A stretch of DNA of 6,592 nucleotides from Oscillospiraceae bacterium. Its GTDB lineage: Bacteria > Bacillota > Clostridia > Oscillospirales > Acutalibacteraceae. Shown here piece by piece: positions 1 through 5,717 of the stretch. Location: contig CADBMQ010000126.1 of the NCBI GenBank assembly GCA_902795765.1, forward strand, positions 1 to 6,592, read 5' to 3'. The notes beneath the pieces were generated by a model. That model saw only the letters and a list, made by a program, of their open reading frames with translations, had not been told where the DNA came from and searched no databases. Position numbers and translations under genes: made by a program. Every line of letters begins with the position of its first letter. Position 1 is the first letter of the stretch.

Positions 1-1057
1 AAAATCCCGAAACACCTTTATATTCCGGCTCGGCAGGCATCGGCATATCAAAAAGTTTTTTCTCGTTTTCGTATTCATCATTGATGATGCTTTCATTCGC
101 ATACGCATACAAATATTCGTCATTCAACAAGTCAGATTTATCAAGTTTTTCGGTCTTGACTTTCTCACGAAGTTTTGCATAGTATTCTGCCATAGCCGCT
201 TCTTTGTATGGGTTGGTGTATATCACATTCAACAAGCCAATCGTCAAAATGCCAAGCAACTGCCAACCTAAAAAAGAGAGGTCGAAAACGAAAAGTTCCC
301 ACTTGTGACCTTTCATCATTCTTTTCGACAGATTGAGTGCATCTTTCGCAGAAATGTCGGGATTTTCTGCAACTATGTAAGGTACGAGTGCATACGAATA
401 GTGCTTAATCATACCACCGATGATTGTCAAGTCCCACAAAAATTGGAACATCTGCGTGTATAAAAGTCCAATCGCAACTTTAAACCACCGTCTGCATTTT
501 ACGAAAAACAGGAATTTTCGAACGGGTACACTTTCGTAAATTCTTGCTTCGAGTGCAACTCGTTTCAAAATCGCCCTGAATACATCAATTACAAAAAACT
601 GTACAAATGCCGCTACGAGTAGGCAAATCACTATAAAAATTGCAACCGACATACTTCGTGAACCGACCATAGAGTCAATGGATTTCCAAAGCGTCACATA
701 GATTGATCCCGATTCGTATGTGTTCACAAGAGCCGCAAAAGCTCCTTTGTTTCTGCCGAGTTCAAGCGCACTTATATTAACAGACTTGTTTTTGGATTGC
801 TCTTTTAATTTATTTGATAAGCTTTCGCCTTTTTCTGGTTCGCCTTTTATCATATGATCAAAAACGCCGTCTTCAAAAAAGTCTTCAAAAACTGCAAACT
901 CGCCACTTTCACCTGCTACTGTTTTAAAACCGTAACCTGCGAGAGTTCCTGCATATTGAACACCCAAAAATGCCGCAATCGCACACGCTGCGACAAACAT
1001 TAGATAATGCTTTTTAAAACTTGTTTTTCCTTCTCTTTTTATCTGCTTTCTATCCAA
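1..1057 (-). CDS. DUF975-family integral membrane protein, C-terminus beyond window
   Basis: The reading frame is open for 352 codons from a TTG at 1057 to the window edge, so the C-terminus is missing. The start is chosen because AAAGGTAGG (1065-1073) lies 7 bases upstream, and the N-terminus (basic RKQIKREGK, then a helix) resembles DUF975 openings. I see helices at about residues 19-41 and 138-157, then hydrophobic segments at about 195-216 and 254-283. Family-like motifs are IGGMIKHYSYALVPYI (213-228), LSKRMMKGHKWELF, DLSFLGWQLLGILTIG and NPYKEAAMAEYY (about 283-294). The function of DUF975 proteins is unknown; they are membrane proteins common in Firmicutes. Two oddities are a hydrophilic stretch of roughly 95 residues between the first two helices and a charged tail of more than 55 residues after the NPY...YY motif. 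It follows the 108-residue membrane protein with a 15-bp gap, so the two are co-transcribed. Family call from motif recall; no search was run. Confidence 0.82.
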   Translation of the reverse strand, partial: MDRKQIKREGKTSFKKHYLMFVAACAIAAFLGVQYAGTLAGYGFKTVAGESGEFAVFEDFFEDGVFDHMIKGEPEKGESLSNKLKEQSKNKSVNISALELGRNKGAFAALVNTYESGSIYVTLWKSIDSMVGSRSMSVAIFIVICLLVAAFVQFFVIDVFRAILKRVALEARIYESVPVRKFLFFVKCRRWFKVAIGLLYTQMFQFLWDLTIIGGMIKHYSYALVPYIVAENPDISAKDALNLSKRMMKGHKWELFVFDLSFLGWQLLGILTIGLLNVIYTNPYKEAAMAEYYAKLREKVKTEKLDKSDLLNDEYLYAYANESIINDEYENEKKLFDMPMPAEPEYKGVSGF

Positions 1058-1064
1058 AACTCAA

Positions 1065-1073
1065 CCTACCTTT
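1065..1073 (-). promoter_or_regulatory. Shine-Dalgarno for the DUF975 gene
   Basis: The minus strand reads AAAGGTAGG, ending 7 bases before the TTG at 1057. It overlaps the first base of the TGA stop (1073-1075) of the upstream gene, which suggests translational coupling. This site decides the TTG start: the other nearby TTG (1064-1062) runs into a stop after four codons. Confidence 0.65.
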
Positions 1074-1399
1074 CAACGAGCCGCAGTTTTGACAAGAATG
1101 TTTTTCGTCAGAATAATATAAATCACTATTCCAACAATAATTCCACCAAGCCCGATATATTCAAAGGTTTTTGAAAGAAAGTTGAAATGCCCACACACCA
1201 TAATTGTCGCTGCAACCGCAATGAACATCATTACTCCGCCACTCGGACGAGCAAACTTTTTGAGCGATTCGGGTGTGTAGTGTTGAGCGTTGTATCCAAA
1301 AGCTTTTCCACTTATCATTTGGACGAGTCCCATAATAAAAACATACGCAAACAATGCAAATGTCACAATGTCCCAAACGGACAAAACACCAAACAACAA
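1073..1399 (-). CDS. Small three-helix membrane protein of unknown function
   Basis: This 108-residue protein is mostly hydrophobic. It has three predicted membrane segments at about residues 8-29, 53-72 and 79-98, separated by a polar loop (about 30-52, containing GKAFGYNAQHYTPESLKKF) and ending in a short basic tail (KTAAR). There is no signal peptidase site and no catalytic motif I recognise, and I cannot assign a family. The start is TTG at 1399, placed 8 bases from the GGAG core of AGAGGAGAG (1406-1414). A second TTG at 1396 is possible but less well spaced. It is the first gene of a two-gene operon with the DUF975 protein. A perfect -35/-10 promoter lies about 35 bases upstream, so strong basal transcription is likely. 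The coding call is well supported by context; the function is not known. Confidence 0.8.
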   Translation of the reverse strand: MLFGVLSVWDIVTFALFAYVFIMGLVQMISGKAFGYNAQHYTPESLKKFARPSGGVMMFIAVAATIMVCGHFNFLSKTFEYIGLGGIIVGIVIYIILTKNILVKTAAR

Positions 1400-1405
1400 A
1401 ACTAT

Positions 1406-1414
1406 CTCTCCTCT
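1406..1414 (-). promoter_or_regulatory. Shine-Dalgarno for the 108-residue membrane protein
   Basis: AGAGGAGAG on the minus strand; its GGAG core (1408-1411) is 8 bases before the TTG at 1399. It supports TTG rather than a later ATG as start. Confidence 0.65.
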
Positions 1415-1432
1415 ATTTTTGTTTTCGCTTTT

Positions 1433-1461
1433 ATTATACTAATTTTAGCGAAAAATGTCAA
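1433..1461 (-). promoter_or_regulatory. Perfect-consensus sigma-A promoter for the membrane operon
   Basis: On the minus strand TTGACA (1461-1456) and TATAAT (1438-1433) are separated by exactly 17 bases, a full match to the vegetative consensus. Transcription would start near 1426, giving a 5' leader of only about 27 bases with no room for a riboswitch. It drives the 108-residue protein gene and, through it, the DUF975 gene. Confidence 0.85.
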
Positions 1462-1475
1462 CTTTTAATAAACGC

Positions 1476-1503
1476 AAAAAAGACCGCAATTTGCGGTCTT
1501 TTT
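1476..1503 (-). terminator. Intrinsic terminator after the abrB-like gene
   Basis: An 8-bp perfect stem, gaccgcaa (1482-1489) with ttgcggtc (1491-1498), is extended by flanking A and T runs that lengthen the stem. On the minus strand it is followed by a run of six T. It lies 15 bases past the stop of the abrB-like gene and upstream of the next promoter, so it separates the two minus-strand units. The symmetric A/T flanks mean it could also act on the plus strand. Confidence 0.85.
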
Positions 1504-1518
1504 CAAATACGCTACATA

Positions 1519-1761
1519 TTAATGCGCCTTGATTTTACTTATGCAAGCGTGACAAAGAGTATCACTACCAACATGTTCAAGGTTTTCGTGGCTTCCACAA
1601 AGTGCGCAAGCCTGAACACTTTTGGTTAAGATAATCTTATTGCCATCAACACTAATGGCAAGTTTTGAGCCCGGCTCAATGCCGAAGTTTCTGCGAATCT
1701 CTTTCGGGATAACGATTCTGCCGAGTTCGTCTACCGGTCTTTCTACTCCTGTTGAAAGCAT
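1519..1761 (-). CDS. abrB: AbrB/MazE/SpoVT-type transcription regulator with C-terminal cysteine knuckle
   Basis: This 80-residue protein carries the swapped-hairpin AbrB DNA-binding domain at residues 5-47. The hallmark is VDELGRIVIPKEIRRNFGI (10-28), followed by PGSKLAISVDGNKIILTK. Proteins of this family bind AT-rich DNA as dimers or tetramers and control the transition to stationary phase and sporulation in Bacillus; the clostridial versions are less well studied. The tail has CALC (52-55) and CHAC (70-73), a likely zinc-binding pair; Clostridia AbrB-like proteins commonly have such a tail, while Bacillus AbrB does not. The start is ATG at 1761, with GAAAGGGG (1771-1778) 9 bases upstream. 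It is monocistronic, with its own promoter and terminator, and divergent from parA. Autoregulation is plausible because its promoter lies in AT-rich DNA, but this is inferred. The symbol marks the family rather than a proven orthologue. Confidence 0.88.
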   Translation of the reverse strand: MLSTGVERPVDELGRIVIPKEIRRNFGIEPGSKLAISVDGNKIILTKSVQACALCGSHENLEHVGSDTLCHACISKIKAH

Positions 1762-1814
1762 GGCTTTATACCCCTTTCGATTTAAAAAAGTTTATTTCCT
1801 TTTTTACTTTGTCA

Positions 1815-1843
1815 ATTTTACCATATATATATAGAAATGTAAA
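1815..1843 (-). promoter_or_regulatory. Probable sigma-A promoter of the abrB-like gene
   Basis: On the minus strand TTTACA (1843-1838) and TAAAAT (1820-1815) are 17 bases apart, one mismatch to each consensus hexamer. The spacer contains an alternating TA run. It would give a leader of about 45 bases. A TTGACA (1814-1809) downstream lacks a good partner -10 and is less likely to be used. Confidence 0.6.
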
Positions 1844-2053
1844 CCCAAATATTTTTCATTTTCTCGTGATTTTTTGTAAACTTCGACGAAATCTTTGCAA
1901 AATATTTCCACAATTTTACAAATATAGTAAAAATATGTCTAATTTTGTCATATAACCAGATTTTGTAAGCAATTTTACTGACGGATTTTGAATGTTTTTG
2001 CGTATTTTATTTTTATAAACTGAAACAATGTGAGTTTGTTAAACAAGGCTGAA

Positions 2054-2069
2054 TGTTTCACGTGAAACA
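2054..2069. promoter_or_regulatory. parS: parS centromere site (perfect palindrome)
   Basis: TGTTTCACGTGAAACA is a perfect 16-base palindrome and matches the consensus chromosomal parS recognised by ParB/Spo0J. ParB loads here as a CTP-dependent clamp, spreads to neighbouring DNA and recruits SMC/condensin and ParA. The site lies 108 bases upstream of the parA start, the usual relation in chromosomal par loci. Occupation by ParB could also repress the parA promoter, which starts about 27 bases downstream; that is inference. Confidence 0.95.
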
Positions 2070-2095
2070 AATTTATGTTTTTTGTAAAATAATAC

Positions 2096-2124
2096 TTTAA
2101 ATGCAAATAATTTTGTGATATACT
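2096..2124 (+). promoter_or_regulatory. Probable parA-parB-serS promoter with extended -10
   Basis: TATACT (2119-2124) is preceded by TG one base upstream (2116-2117), forming an extended -10. The -35 hexamer at 17-base spacing is a weak TTTAAA (2096-2101). The predicted start near 2131 leaves a leader of about 47 bases before the parA ATG. It sits about 27 bases from parS. Confidence 0.5.
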
Positions 2125-2159
2125 ACTTATATAGTTTTTTGACTGTAAAAATAAACAAA

Positions 2160-2167
2160 AGAAGGAG
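2160..2167 (+). promoter_or_regulatory. Shine-Dalgarno that sets the parA start
   Basis: AGAAGGAG is 10 bases before ATG 2178. It rejects the longer frame that opens with GTG at 2115, which lies inside the predicted promoter and has no ribosome binding site. Confidence 0.7.
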
Positions 2168-2177
2168 AGTTTTGATA

Positions 2178-2972
2178 ATGCCGGTTTTTTCGGATAAATC
2201 AAAAAAACACGGTAAAATTATCGCTGTTGTAAATCAAAAAGGCGGAGTTGGTAAAACGACATCGGCGGTTAATCTTGCAGCGGCACTTGGTGCGGCAGGT
2301 AAAAAATGCTTACTTGTTGATATTGATCCGCAAGGGAACAGCACGAGCGGGTATGGCGTTACAAAACGTGGTATGAATAAGTCAGCGTATGAAATGTTGA
2401 TTGGTGAAGTCCCTGCCAATGATGCAATAATTCACACGAATTTTAAAAACGTTGACATTATCCCGTCAAATGTAAACTTGTCAGGTGCAGAGGTTGAACT
2501 TATTGATATTGAACGTCGTGAGTCAAGACTTAAAACTGCACTTGCGACTGTCAGAGATGACTACTCGTTCATTTTTCTCGACTGCCCACCGTCACTTGGA
2601 CTTGTAACAATAAACGGATTAGTTGCCGCAGACTCGTTGCTTGTCCCAATTCAATGCGAGTATTACGCACTTGAAGGTCTTTCACAACTTATGCAGACTG
2701 TTCGTCAAATCAAGCAACGATTCAATCCGCTTATCGAGATTGAAGGAGTTTTGTTGACGATGTATGACGGCAGATTGAACCTTACACAGCAGGTGGTTAC
2801 CGAAATAAAACGCTTTTTCCCGAAAAAAGTGTATGCAACTGTTATTCCGAGATCTGTTCGACTTTCAGAAGCACCAAGTTTTGGTGAGCCGATAATCTAC
2901 TATGATCCAAAGGGTAAAGGTGCGGAAGCATATACAAAGTTGGCAAAAGAGGTAATAAAAGCGAATAAGTAG
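2178..2972 (+). CDS. parA: Chromosome-partitioning ATPase ParA (Soj)
   Basis: 264 residues, slightly longer than typical Soj of about 250 because of a basic N-terminal lead of about 12 residues (SDKSKKHGK) before the first strand. The deviant Walker A KGGVGKTT is at 21-28, with the signature lysine K21 and P-loop K26. Walker A' region LVDIDPQGN is at 46-54, and Walker B FLDCPPSLG at 133-141. In this family ATP binding makes a dimer that binds DNA non-specifically; ParB stimulates hydrolysis, which drives origin separation. In Bacillus, Soj also regulates DnaA. The start is ATG 2178, 10 bases after AGAAGGAG. It is divergent from the abrB-like gene, with parS upstream, and parB follows after 29 bases. 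All catalytic motifs are intact, so the protein is expected to be active. Confidence 0.97.
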   Translation: MPVFSDKSKKHGKIIAVVNQKGGVGKTTSAVNLAAALGAAGKKCLLVDIDPQGNSTSGYGVTKRGMNKSAYEMLIGEVPANDAIIHTNFKNVDIIPSNVNLSGAEVELIDIERRESRLKTALATVRDDYSFIFLDCPPSLGLVTINGLVAADSLLVPIQCEYYALEGLSQLMQTVRQIKQRFNPLIEIEGVLLTMYDGRLNLTQQVVTEIKRFFPKKVYATVIPRSVRLSEAPSFGEPIIYYDPKGKGAEAYTKLAKEVIKANK

Positions 2973-3001
2973 AACCAAATGCTATAAAGGGAGGAAAACA
3001 T

Positions 3002-3850
3002 ATGGCAAAAAAGAGTGGTTTGGGCAGAGGACTCGATGCTTTGCTTGGCGACAATAGTGATAACGGCGGAAATGTTGAAATTAGTTTGTCAGATATTTCG
3101 CCAAATCCAAATCAACCACGAAAGCATTTTGACGAAGATGCATTGCGTGAGTTGGCGGACAATATTTCGCGGTATGGACTTTTGCAACCCGTAGTTGTCC
3201 ACACAAAAGCAGACGGAAGTTATGAAATTGTTGCCGGTGAACGCCGTTGGCGTGCATGCCGAATGGCAGGATTGACAACAATTCCTGTTATAATCAAAGA
3301 TTTGACAGATAGTGAAATCGCAGAAATCGCACTTATCGAGAACCTGCAACGTGAGGATTTGTCTCCGGTTGAAGAGGCGAGAGGTTACGAGTCATTGATA
3401 AATCAGTTTGATATGACACAGGAACAGGTTGCACAGAAGGTTGGCAAATCTCGTTCGGCAGTTGCAAATTCACTTCGACTTCTCGAGCTTGGCGAGTTTT
3501 TACCTTTGCTTGAAAATGGCACAATTAGTGCAGGACACGGCAGAGCATTACTTGCTATAAAGGATAAAGCGGTTCGAATGGAGGCACTTGAACTTATAAA
3601 AAGCGGTGCGACCGTTCGTGATATTGAAAAATTTGCAAAAGCACGTAATGAATCGGCAGAGGTGAAGCCTACTACCAAAAAAACAACGAAGCGACCGTCT
3701 TATTATGATGAAGTGGAACTTTCCCTCAAATCCGAACTCGGCAGACGAGTTAAGGTATCCGCATCGGGTAAACGTGGCACGTTGAATATTGACTTTTATA
3801 ATGAAGAGGACCTTGCGAATTTAATCGAGTTCCTTTTTAGCAGAAGATAA
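3002..3850 (+). CDS. parB: Chromosome-partitioning protein ParB (Spo0J), CTPase and parS-binding clamp
   Basis: 282 residues, the normal chromosomal ParB length. The N-terminal GLGRGLDALLG (6-16) is the conserved ParA-interacting opening. The ParB/Srx CTP-binding domain follows, with NPNQPRKHF (35-43), the CTP phosphate-binding GERRWRA (79-85), and IENLQREDLSPVEEA (112-126). A helix-turn-helix at about 138-162 (TQEQVAQKVGKSRSAVANSLRLLEL) reads parS. The C-terminal dimerisation region (about 230-282) carries ELGRRVKVS and NLIEFLFSRR. ParB loads at parS, closes as a CTP clamp, slides and recruits SMC. The start is ATG 3002, with AAGGGAGG (2987-2994) 7 bases upstream. It lies 29 bases after parA and 21 bases before serS. 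Its target site is present in cis at 2054-2069. Confidence 0.97.
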   Translation: MAKKSGLGRGLDALLGDNSDNGGNVEISLSDISPNPNQPRKHFDEDALRELADNISRYGLLQPVVVHTKADGSYEIVAGERRWRACRMAGLTTIPVIIKDLTDSEIAEIALIENLQREDLSPVEEARGYESLINQFDMTQEQVAQKVGKSRSAVANSLRLLELGEFLPLLENGTISAGHGRALLAIKDKAVRMEALELIKSGATVRDIEKFAKARNESAEVKPTTKKTTKRPSYYDEVELSLKSELGRRVKVSASGKRGTLNIDFYNEEDLANLIEFLFSRR

Positions 3851-3871
3851 TTTAAAGAAAGGTGTATTCCA

Positions 3872-5161
3872 ATGTTAGATATTAGATTTTTAAGGGAAAA
3901 CGTAGATGTTGTAAAACAAAATATAAAAAACAAGTTCCAAGATAACAAACTTCCGCTTGTTGATGAGGTAGTTGAGCTTGACGCAAAACTCCGTGAGGTA
4001 AAACAAGAGGTTGAGCAGTTGCGTTCGCAGAGAAACAAAGCATCGAAAACAATCGGTGGGCTTTTCGCGCAAGGTAAACGTGACGAGGCAGAGCAACTAA
4101 AATCCGAAATTGCAAAGGTTGGCGGTAGAATTGATGAGTTGACCGCACTCGAAACTGAACTTTCCGATAAAGTTCGCAATATTATGATGATTATCCCGAA
4201 TATTATCGATCCGTCAGTTCCGATTGGTAAGGACGATAGTGAAAACGTTGAAGTTAAGCGTTATGGCGAGCCGGTTACACCCGACTACGAAATTCCGTAC
4301 CACACCGAGATTATGGAATCTTTCTGTGGAATTGACCTCGATGCTGCTCGTAAAGTTGCAGGTAATGGTTTTTACTACCTTATGGGCGATATTGCTCGAC
4401 TCCACTCGGCAGTTATCTCGTATGCTCGTGACTTTATGATTGATCGTGGCTTTACTTATTGCGTTCCGCCGTTTATGATTCGCTCGAATGTTGTAACAGG
4501 CGTTATGTCGTTCGCAGAAATGGACGCAATGATGTATAAAATCGAGGGCGAAGACCTTTATCTTATCGGTACTTCTGAACACTCGATGATTGGTAAGTTT
4601 ATTGATACAATCAATCCCGAATCAAGCCTTCCGCTTACTCTCACAAGTTATTCACCGTGCTTCCGTAAGGAAAAAGGCGCTCACGGTATCGAAGAGCGTG
4701 GTGTTTATAGAATTCACCAGTTTGAAAAGCAGGAAATGATTGTTATTTGTAAGCCTGAGGAAAGCCCGATGTGGTTTGATAAACTCTGGCAGAACACAGT
4801 TGACTTGTTCCGTTCGATGGATATTCCGGTTCGTACCTTGGAATGTTGCTCGGGCGACTTGGCAGATCTTAAAGTTAAATCAGTTGATGTTGAGGCTTGG
4901 TCACCTCGTCAGCAGAAGTATTTCGAAGTTGGTTCTTGCTCGAACTTGGGCGATGCACAAGCTCGTCGTTTGAAAATCCGTGTTTCGGGCGAAGACGGCA
5001 ACTATCTTGCACACACTCTTAACAATACAGTTGTTGCACCGCCTCGTATGCTCATCGCATTCCTCGAAAACCACTTACAGGCAGACGGTTCTGTGACAAT
5101 TCCTGAACCGCTTCGTCCGTATATGGGTGGCAAGGACAAGCTTGTTCCGACAAAGAAATAA
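3872..5161 (+). CDS. serS: Seryl-tRNA synthetase
   Basis: 429 residues, the usual SerRS length. This class II enzyme charges tRNA-Ser (and tRNA-Sec where present) with serine in the cytoplasm. Residues about 1-105 form the antiparallel coiled coil that grips the long variable arm of tRNA-Ser (LDIRFLRENVDVVKQN, then charged heptads such as LREVKQEVEQLRSQRNKASK). The catalytic core has the serine-binding TSE (234-236), motif 2 starting CFRKEKG (F264, R265, E267), and motif 3 LNNTVVAPPRMLIAFLEN with R392. The tail IPEPLRPYMGG is typical. Motif 2 (KGAHGIEERGVYRIHQFEKQE) and LNNT...APPR differ from the common bacterial SAGRDTRG and LNGSGLA-GR forms and look like a second bacterial SerRS lineage; this is from recall, not alignment. 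The start is ATG 3872 after GAAAGGTG. It is probably the last gene of the parAB operon. Confidence 0.96.
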   Translation: MLDIRFLRENVDVVKQNIKNKFQDNKLPLVDEVVELDAKLREVKQEVEQLRSQRNKASKTIGGLFAQGKRDEAEQLKSEIAKVGGRIDELTALETELSDKVRNIMMIIPNIIDPSVPIGKDDSENVEVKRYGEPVTPDYEIPYHTEIMESFCGIDLDAARKVAGNGFYYLMGDIARLHSAVISYARDFMIDRGFTYCVPPFMIRSNVVTGVMSFAEMDAMMYKIEGEDLYLIGTSEHSMIGKFIDTINPESSLPLTLTSYSPCFRKEKGAHGIEERGVYRIHQFEKQEMIVICKPEESPMWFDKLWQNTVDLFRSMDIPVRTLECCSGDLADLKVKSVDVEAWSPRQQKYFEVGSCSNLGDAQARRLKIRVSGEDGNYLAHTLNNTVVAPPRMLIAFLENHLQADGSVTIPEPLRPYMGGKDKLVPTKK

Positions 5162-5176
5162 TTGCACTATATAATG

Positions 5177-5209
5177 AAAGAGCGAGGGTTCAAATCCCTC
5201 GCTCTTTTT
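5177..5209 (+). terminator. Intrinsic terminator of serS, shaped like a tRNA acceptor/T-arm minihelix
   Basis: A perfect 12-bp stem (5177-5188 with 5196-5207) closes a 7-base loop TTCAAAT (5189-5195) and runs into five T (5205-5209). It ends the parA-parB-serS unit 15 bases after the serS stop. The reverse complement also has a stem and a short T run, so it may also stop the converging Nudix transcript. The loop fits the tRNA T-loop pattern TTCRANY, and the stem length equals a 7-bp acceptor plus a 5-bp T-stem. Confidence 0.93.
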
Positions 5210-5212
5210 GTG

Positions 5213-5228
5213 TGTTTCACATGAAACA
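5213..5228. promoter_or_regulatory. parS-like site with one changed base
   Basis: TGTTTCACATGAAACA differs from the perfect parS at 2054-2069 only at one central position (CACGTG to CACATG), which breaks the palindrome. It lies between the serS terminator and the stop codon of the Nudix gene, one base from that stop (5230-5232). Bacterial chromosomes often carry several parS sites near the origin, some with single changes, so this is a plausible weaker ParB site; binding is not shown. Confidence 0.65.
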
Positions 5229-5229
5229 A

Positions 5230-5691
5230 TTATAATAAATGAAAATCTGCGTTGTTGTCGAACTCTTCGTAAAACAACTCGGAGTATTCGTCTTTCAAAA
5301 AAATATCGAGAAAAGACGACATATCCGGTGCAAGCTTTGGCGATTTGATAAACTCATCAAGTGGCATCCAAAAAACTTCGCCTTCATCGGAAGAACAAAG
5401 ATTACCGCTAAACTTGTCGGCACGATAGAGATAGCCAACCCACTTTCTGTCGGGACCGAGCCAATGCACCAAACCGCAAAGACTTGGATTTTCAATTTTC
5501 AGTCCTGTTTCCTCGAATATTTCACGAACAACGGATGCAGAGAAAGATTCGCCATTCTCAACGTGACCACCTGGGAAAACATATCCGTGCAGTTTCGGAT
5601 CAACACGATTTTCGACCAAAACATTGTCGCCATCGCAAACCATACACATATTATAGAAAACAGTTGGAATACTTCTATCGGGACTTGCCAC
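5230..5691 (-). CDS. Nudix hydrolase, MutT-like (probable 8-oxo-dGTP diphosphatase)
   Basis: 153 residues with a full Nudix box at 42-64: GHVENGE, seven residues, then REIFEETGL. This is the metal-binding site that hydrolyses nucleoside diphosphates linked to another group. The flanking pattern FPGGHVE, the LCGLVHW segment, a strand ending in YLYRADKFSGNL and SSDEGEVFWMPLDEF resembles MutT/MutX proteins that clear 8-oxo-dGTP, but the substrate cannot be proved from sequence. The start is GTG 5691: AGGAG (5700-5704) is 8 bases upstream. The longer in-frame opening at 5781 would run through the tRNA-Gly gene and is rejected. There is no signal peptide, so it is cytoplasmic. It lies directly downstream of tRNA-Gly on the same strand, separated by a hairpin, with no clear promoter of its own. 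The serS terminator and a parS-like site follow its stop. Confidence 0.92.
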   Translation of the reverse strand: MASPDRSIPTVFYNMCMVCDGDNVLVENRVDPKLHGYVFPGGHVENGESFSASVVREIFEETGLKIENPSLCGLVHWLGPDRKWVGYLYRADKFSGNLCSSDEGEVFWMPLDEFIKSPKLAPDMSSFLDIFLKDEYSELFYEEFDNNADFHLL

Positions 5692-5699
5692 AAAAATCA

Positions 5700-5704
5700 C
5701 TCCT
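5700..5704 (-). promoter_or_regulatory. Shine-Dalgarno that sets the Nudix GTG start
   Basis: AGGAG on the minus strand, 8 bases from GTG 5691. It places the start after the hairpin and tRNA, not inside them. Confidence 0.7.
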
Positions 5705-5717
5705 GTGTAATAAAAGT

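Larger units (their letters stand above)
1762..2177. other. Divergent AT-rich intergenic region between abrB-like gene and parA
   Basis: 416 bases with no credible gene. It holds the abrB-like promoter and leader on the left, the parS palindrome at 2054-2069, and the probable parA promoter and ribosome binding site on the right. The middle (about 1850-2050) is very AT-rich and contains a repeated TTTTGTAA motif (1873-1880 region, 1961-1968, 2080-2087) and one inverted copy (1914-1922). The short open frames here have no ribosome binding sites and lack coding character. Confidence 0.75.

Noticed and set aside
1882..1888. Spo0A box on the minus strand upstream of the abrB-like gene
   Set aside because: It matches TTCGACA at 6 of 7 positions, but it is single, lies upstream of the predicted -35, and such a short motif occurs by chance.
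1904..1912. DnaA box (TTATCCACA-like)
   Set aside because: Only 7 of 9 positions match and there is no cluster of further boxes, so oriC is not claimed here.
2115..2177. GTG start giving a 285-residue ParA
   Set aside because: The codon overlaps the predicted -10 element and has no ribosome binding site; ATG 2178 has both a good Shine-Dalgarno and the expected length.
5177..5209. A complete tRNA gene downstream of serS
   Set aside because: Only acceptor/T-arm-like pairing exists; there are no D or anticodon arms and no CCA, so it is annotated as a terminator with tRNA-like shape.
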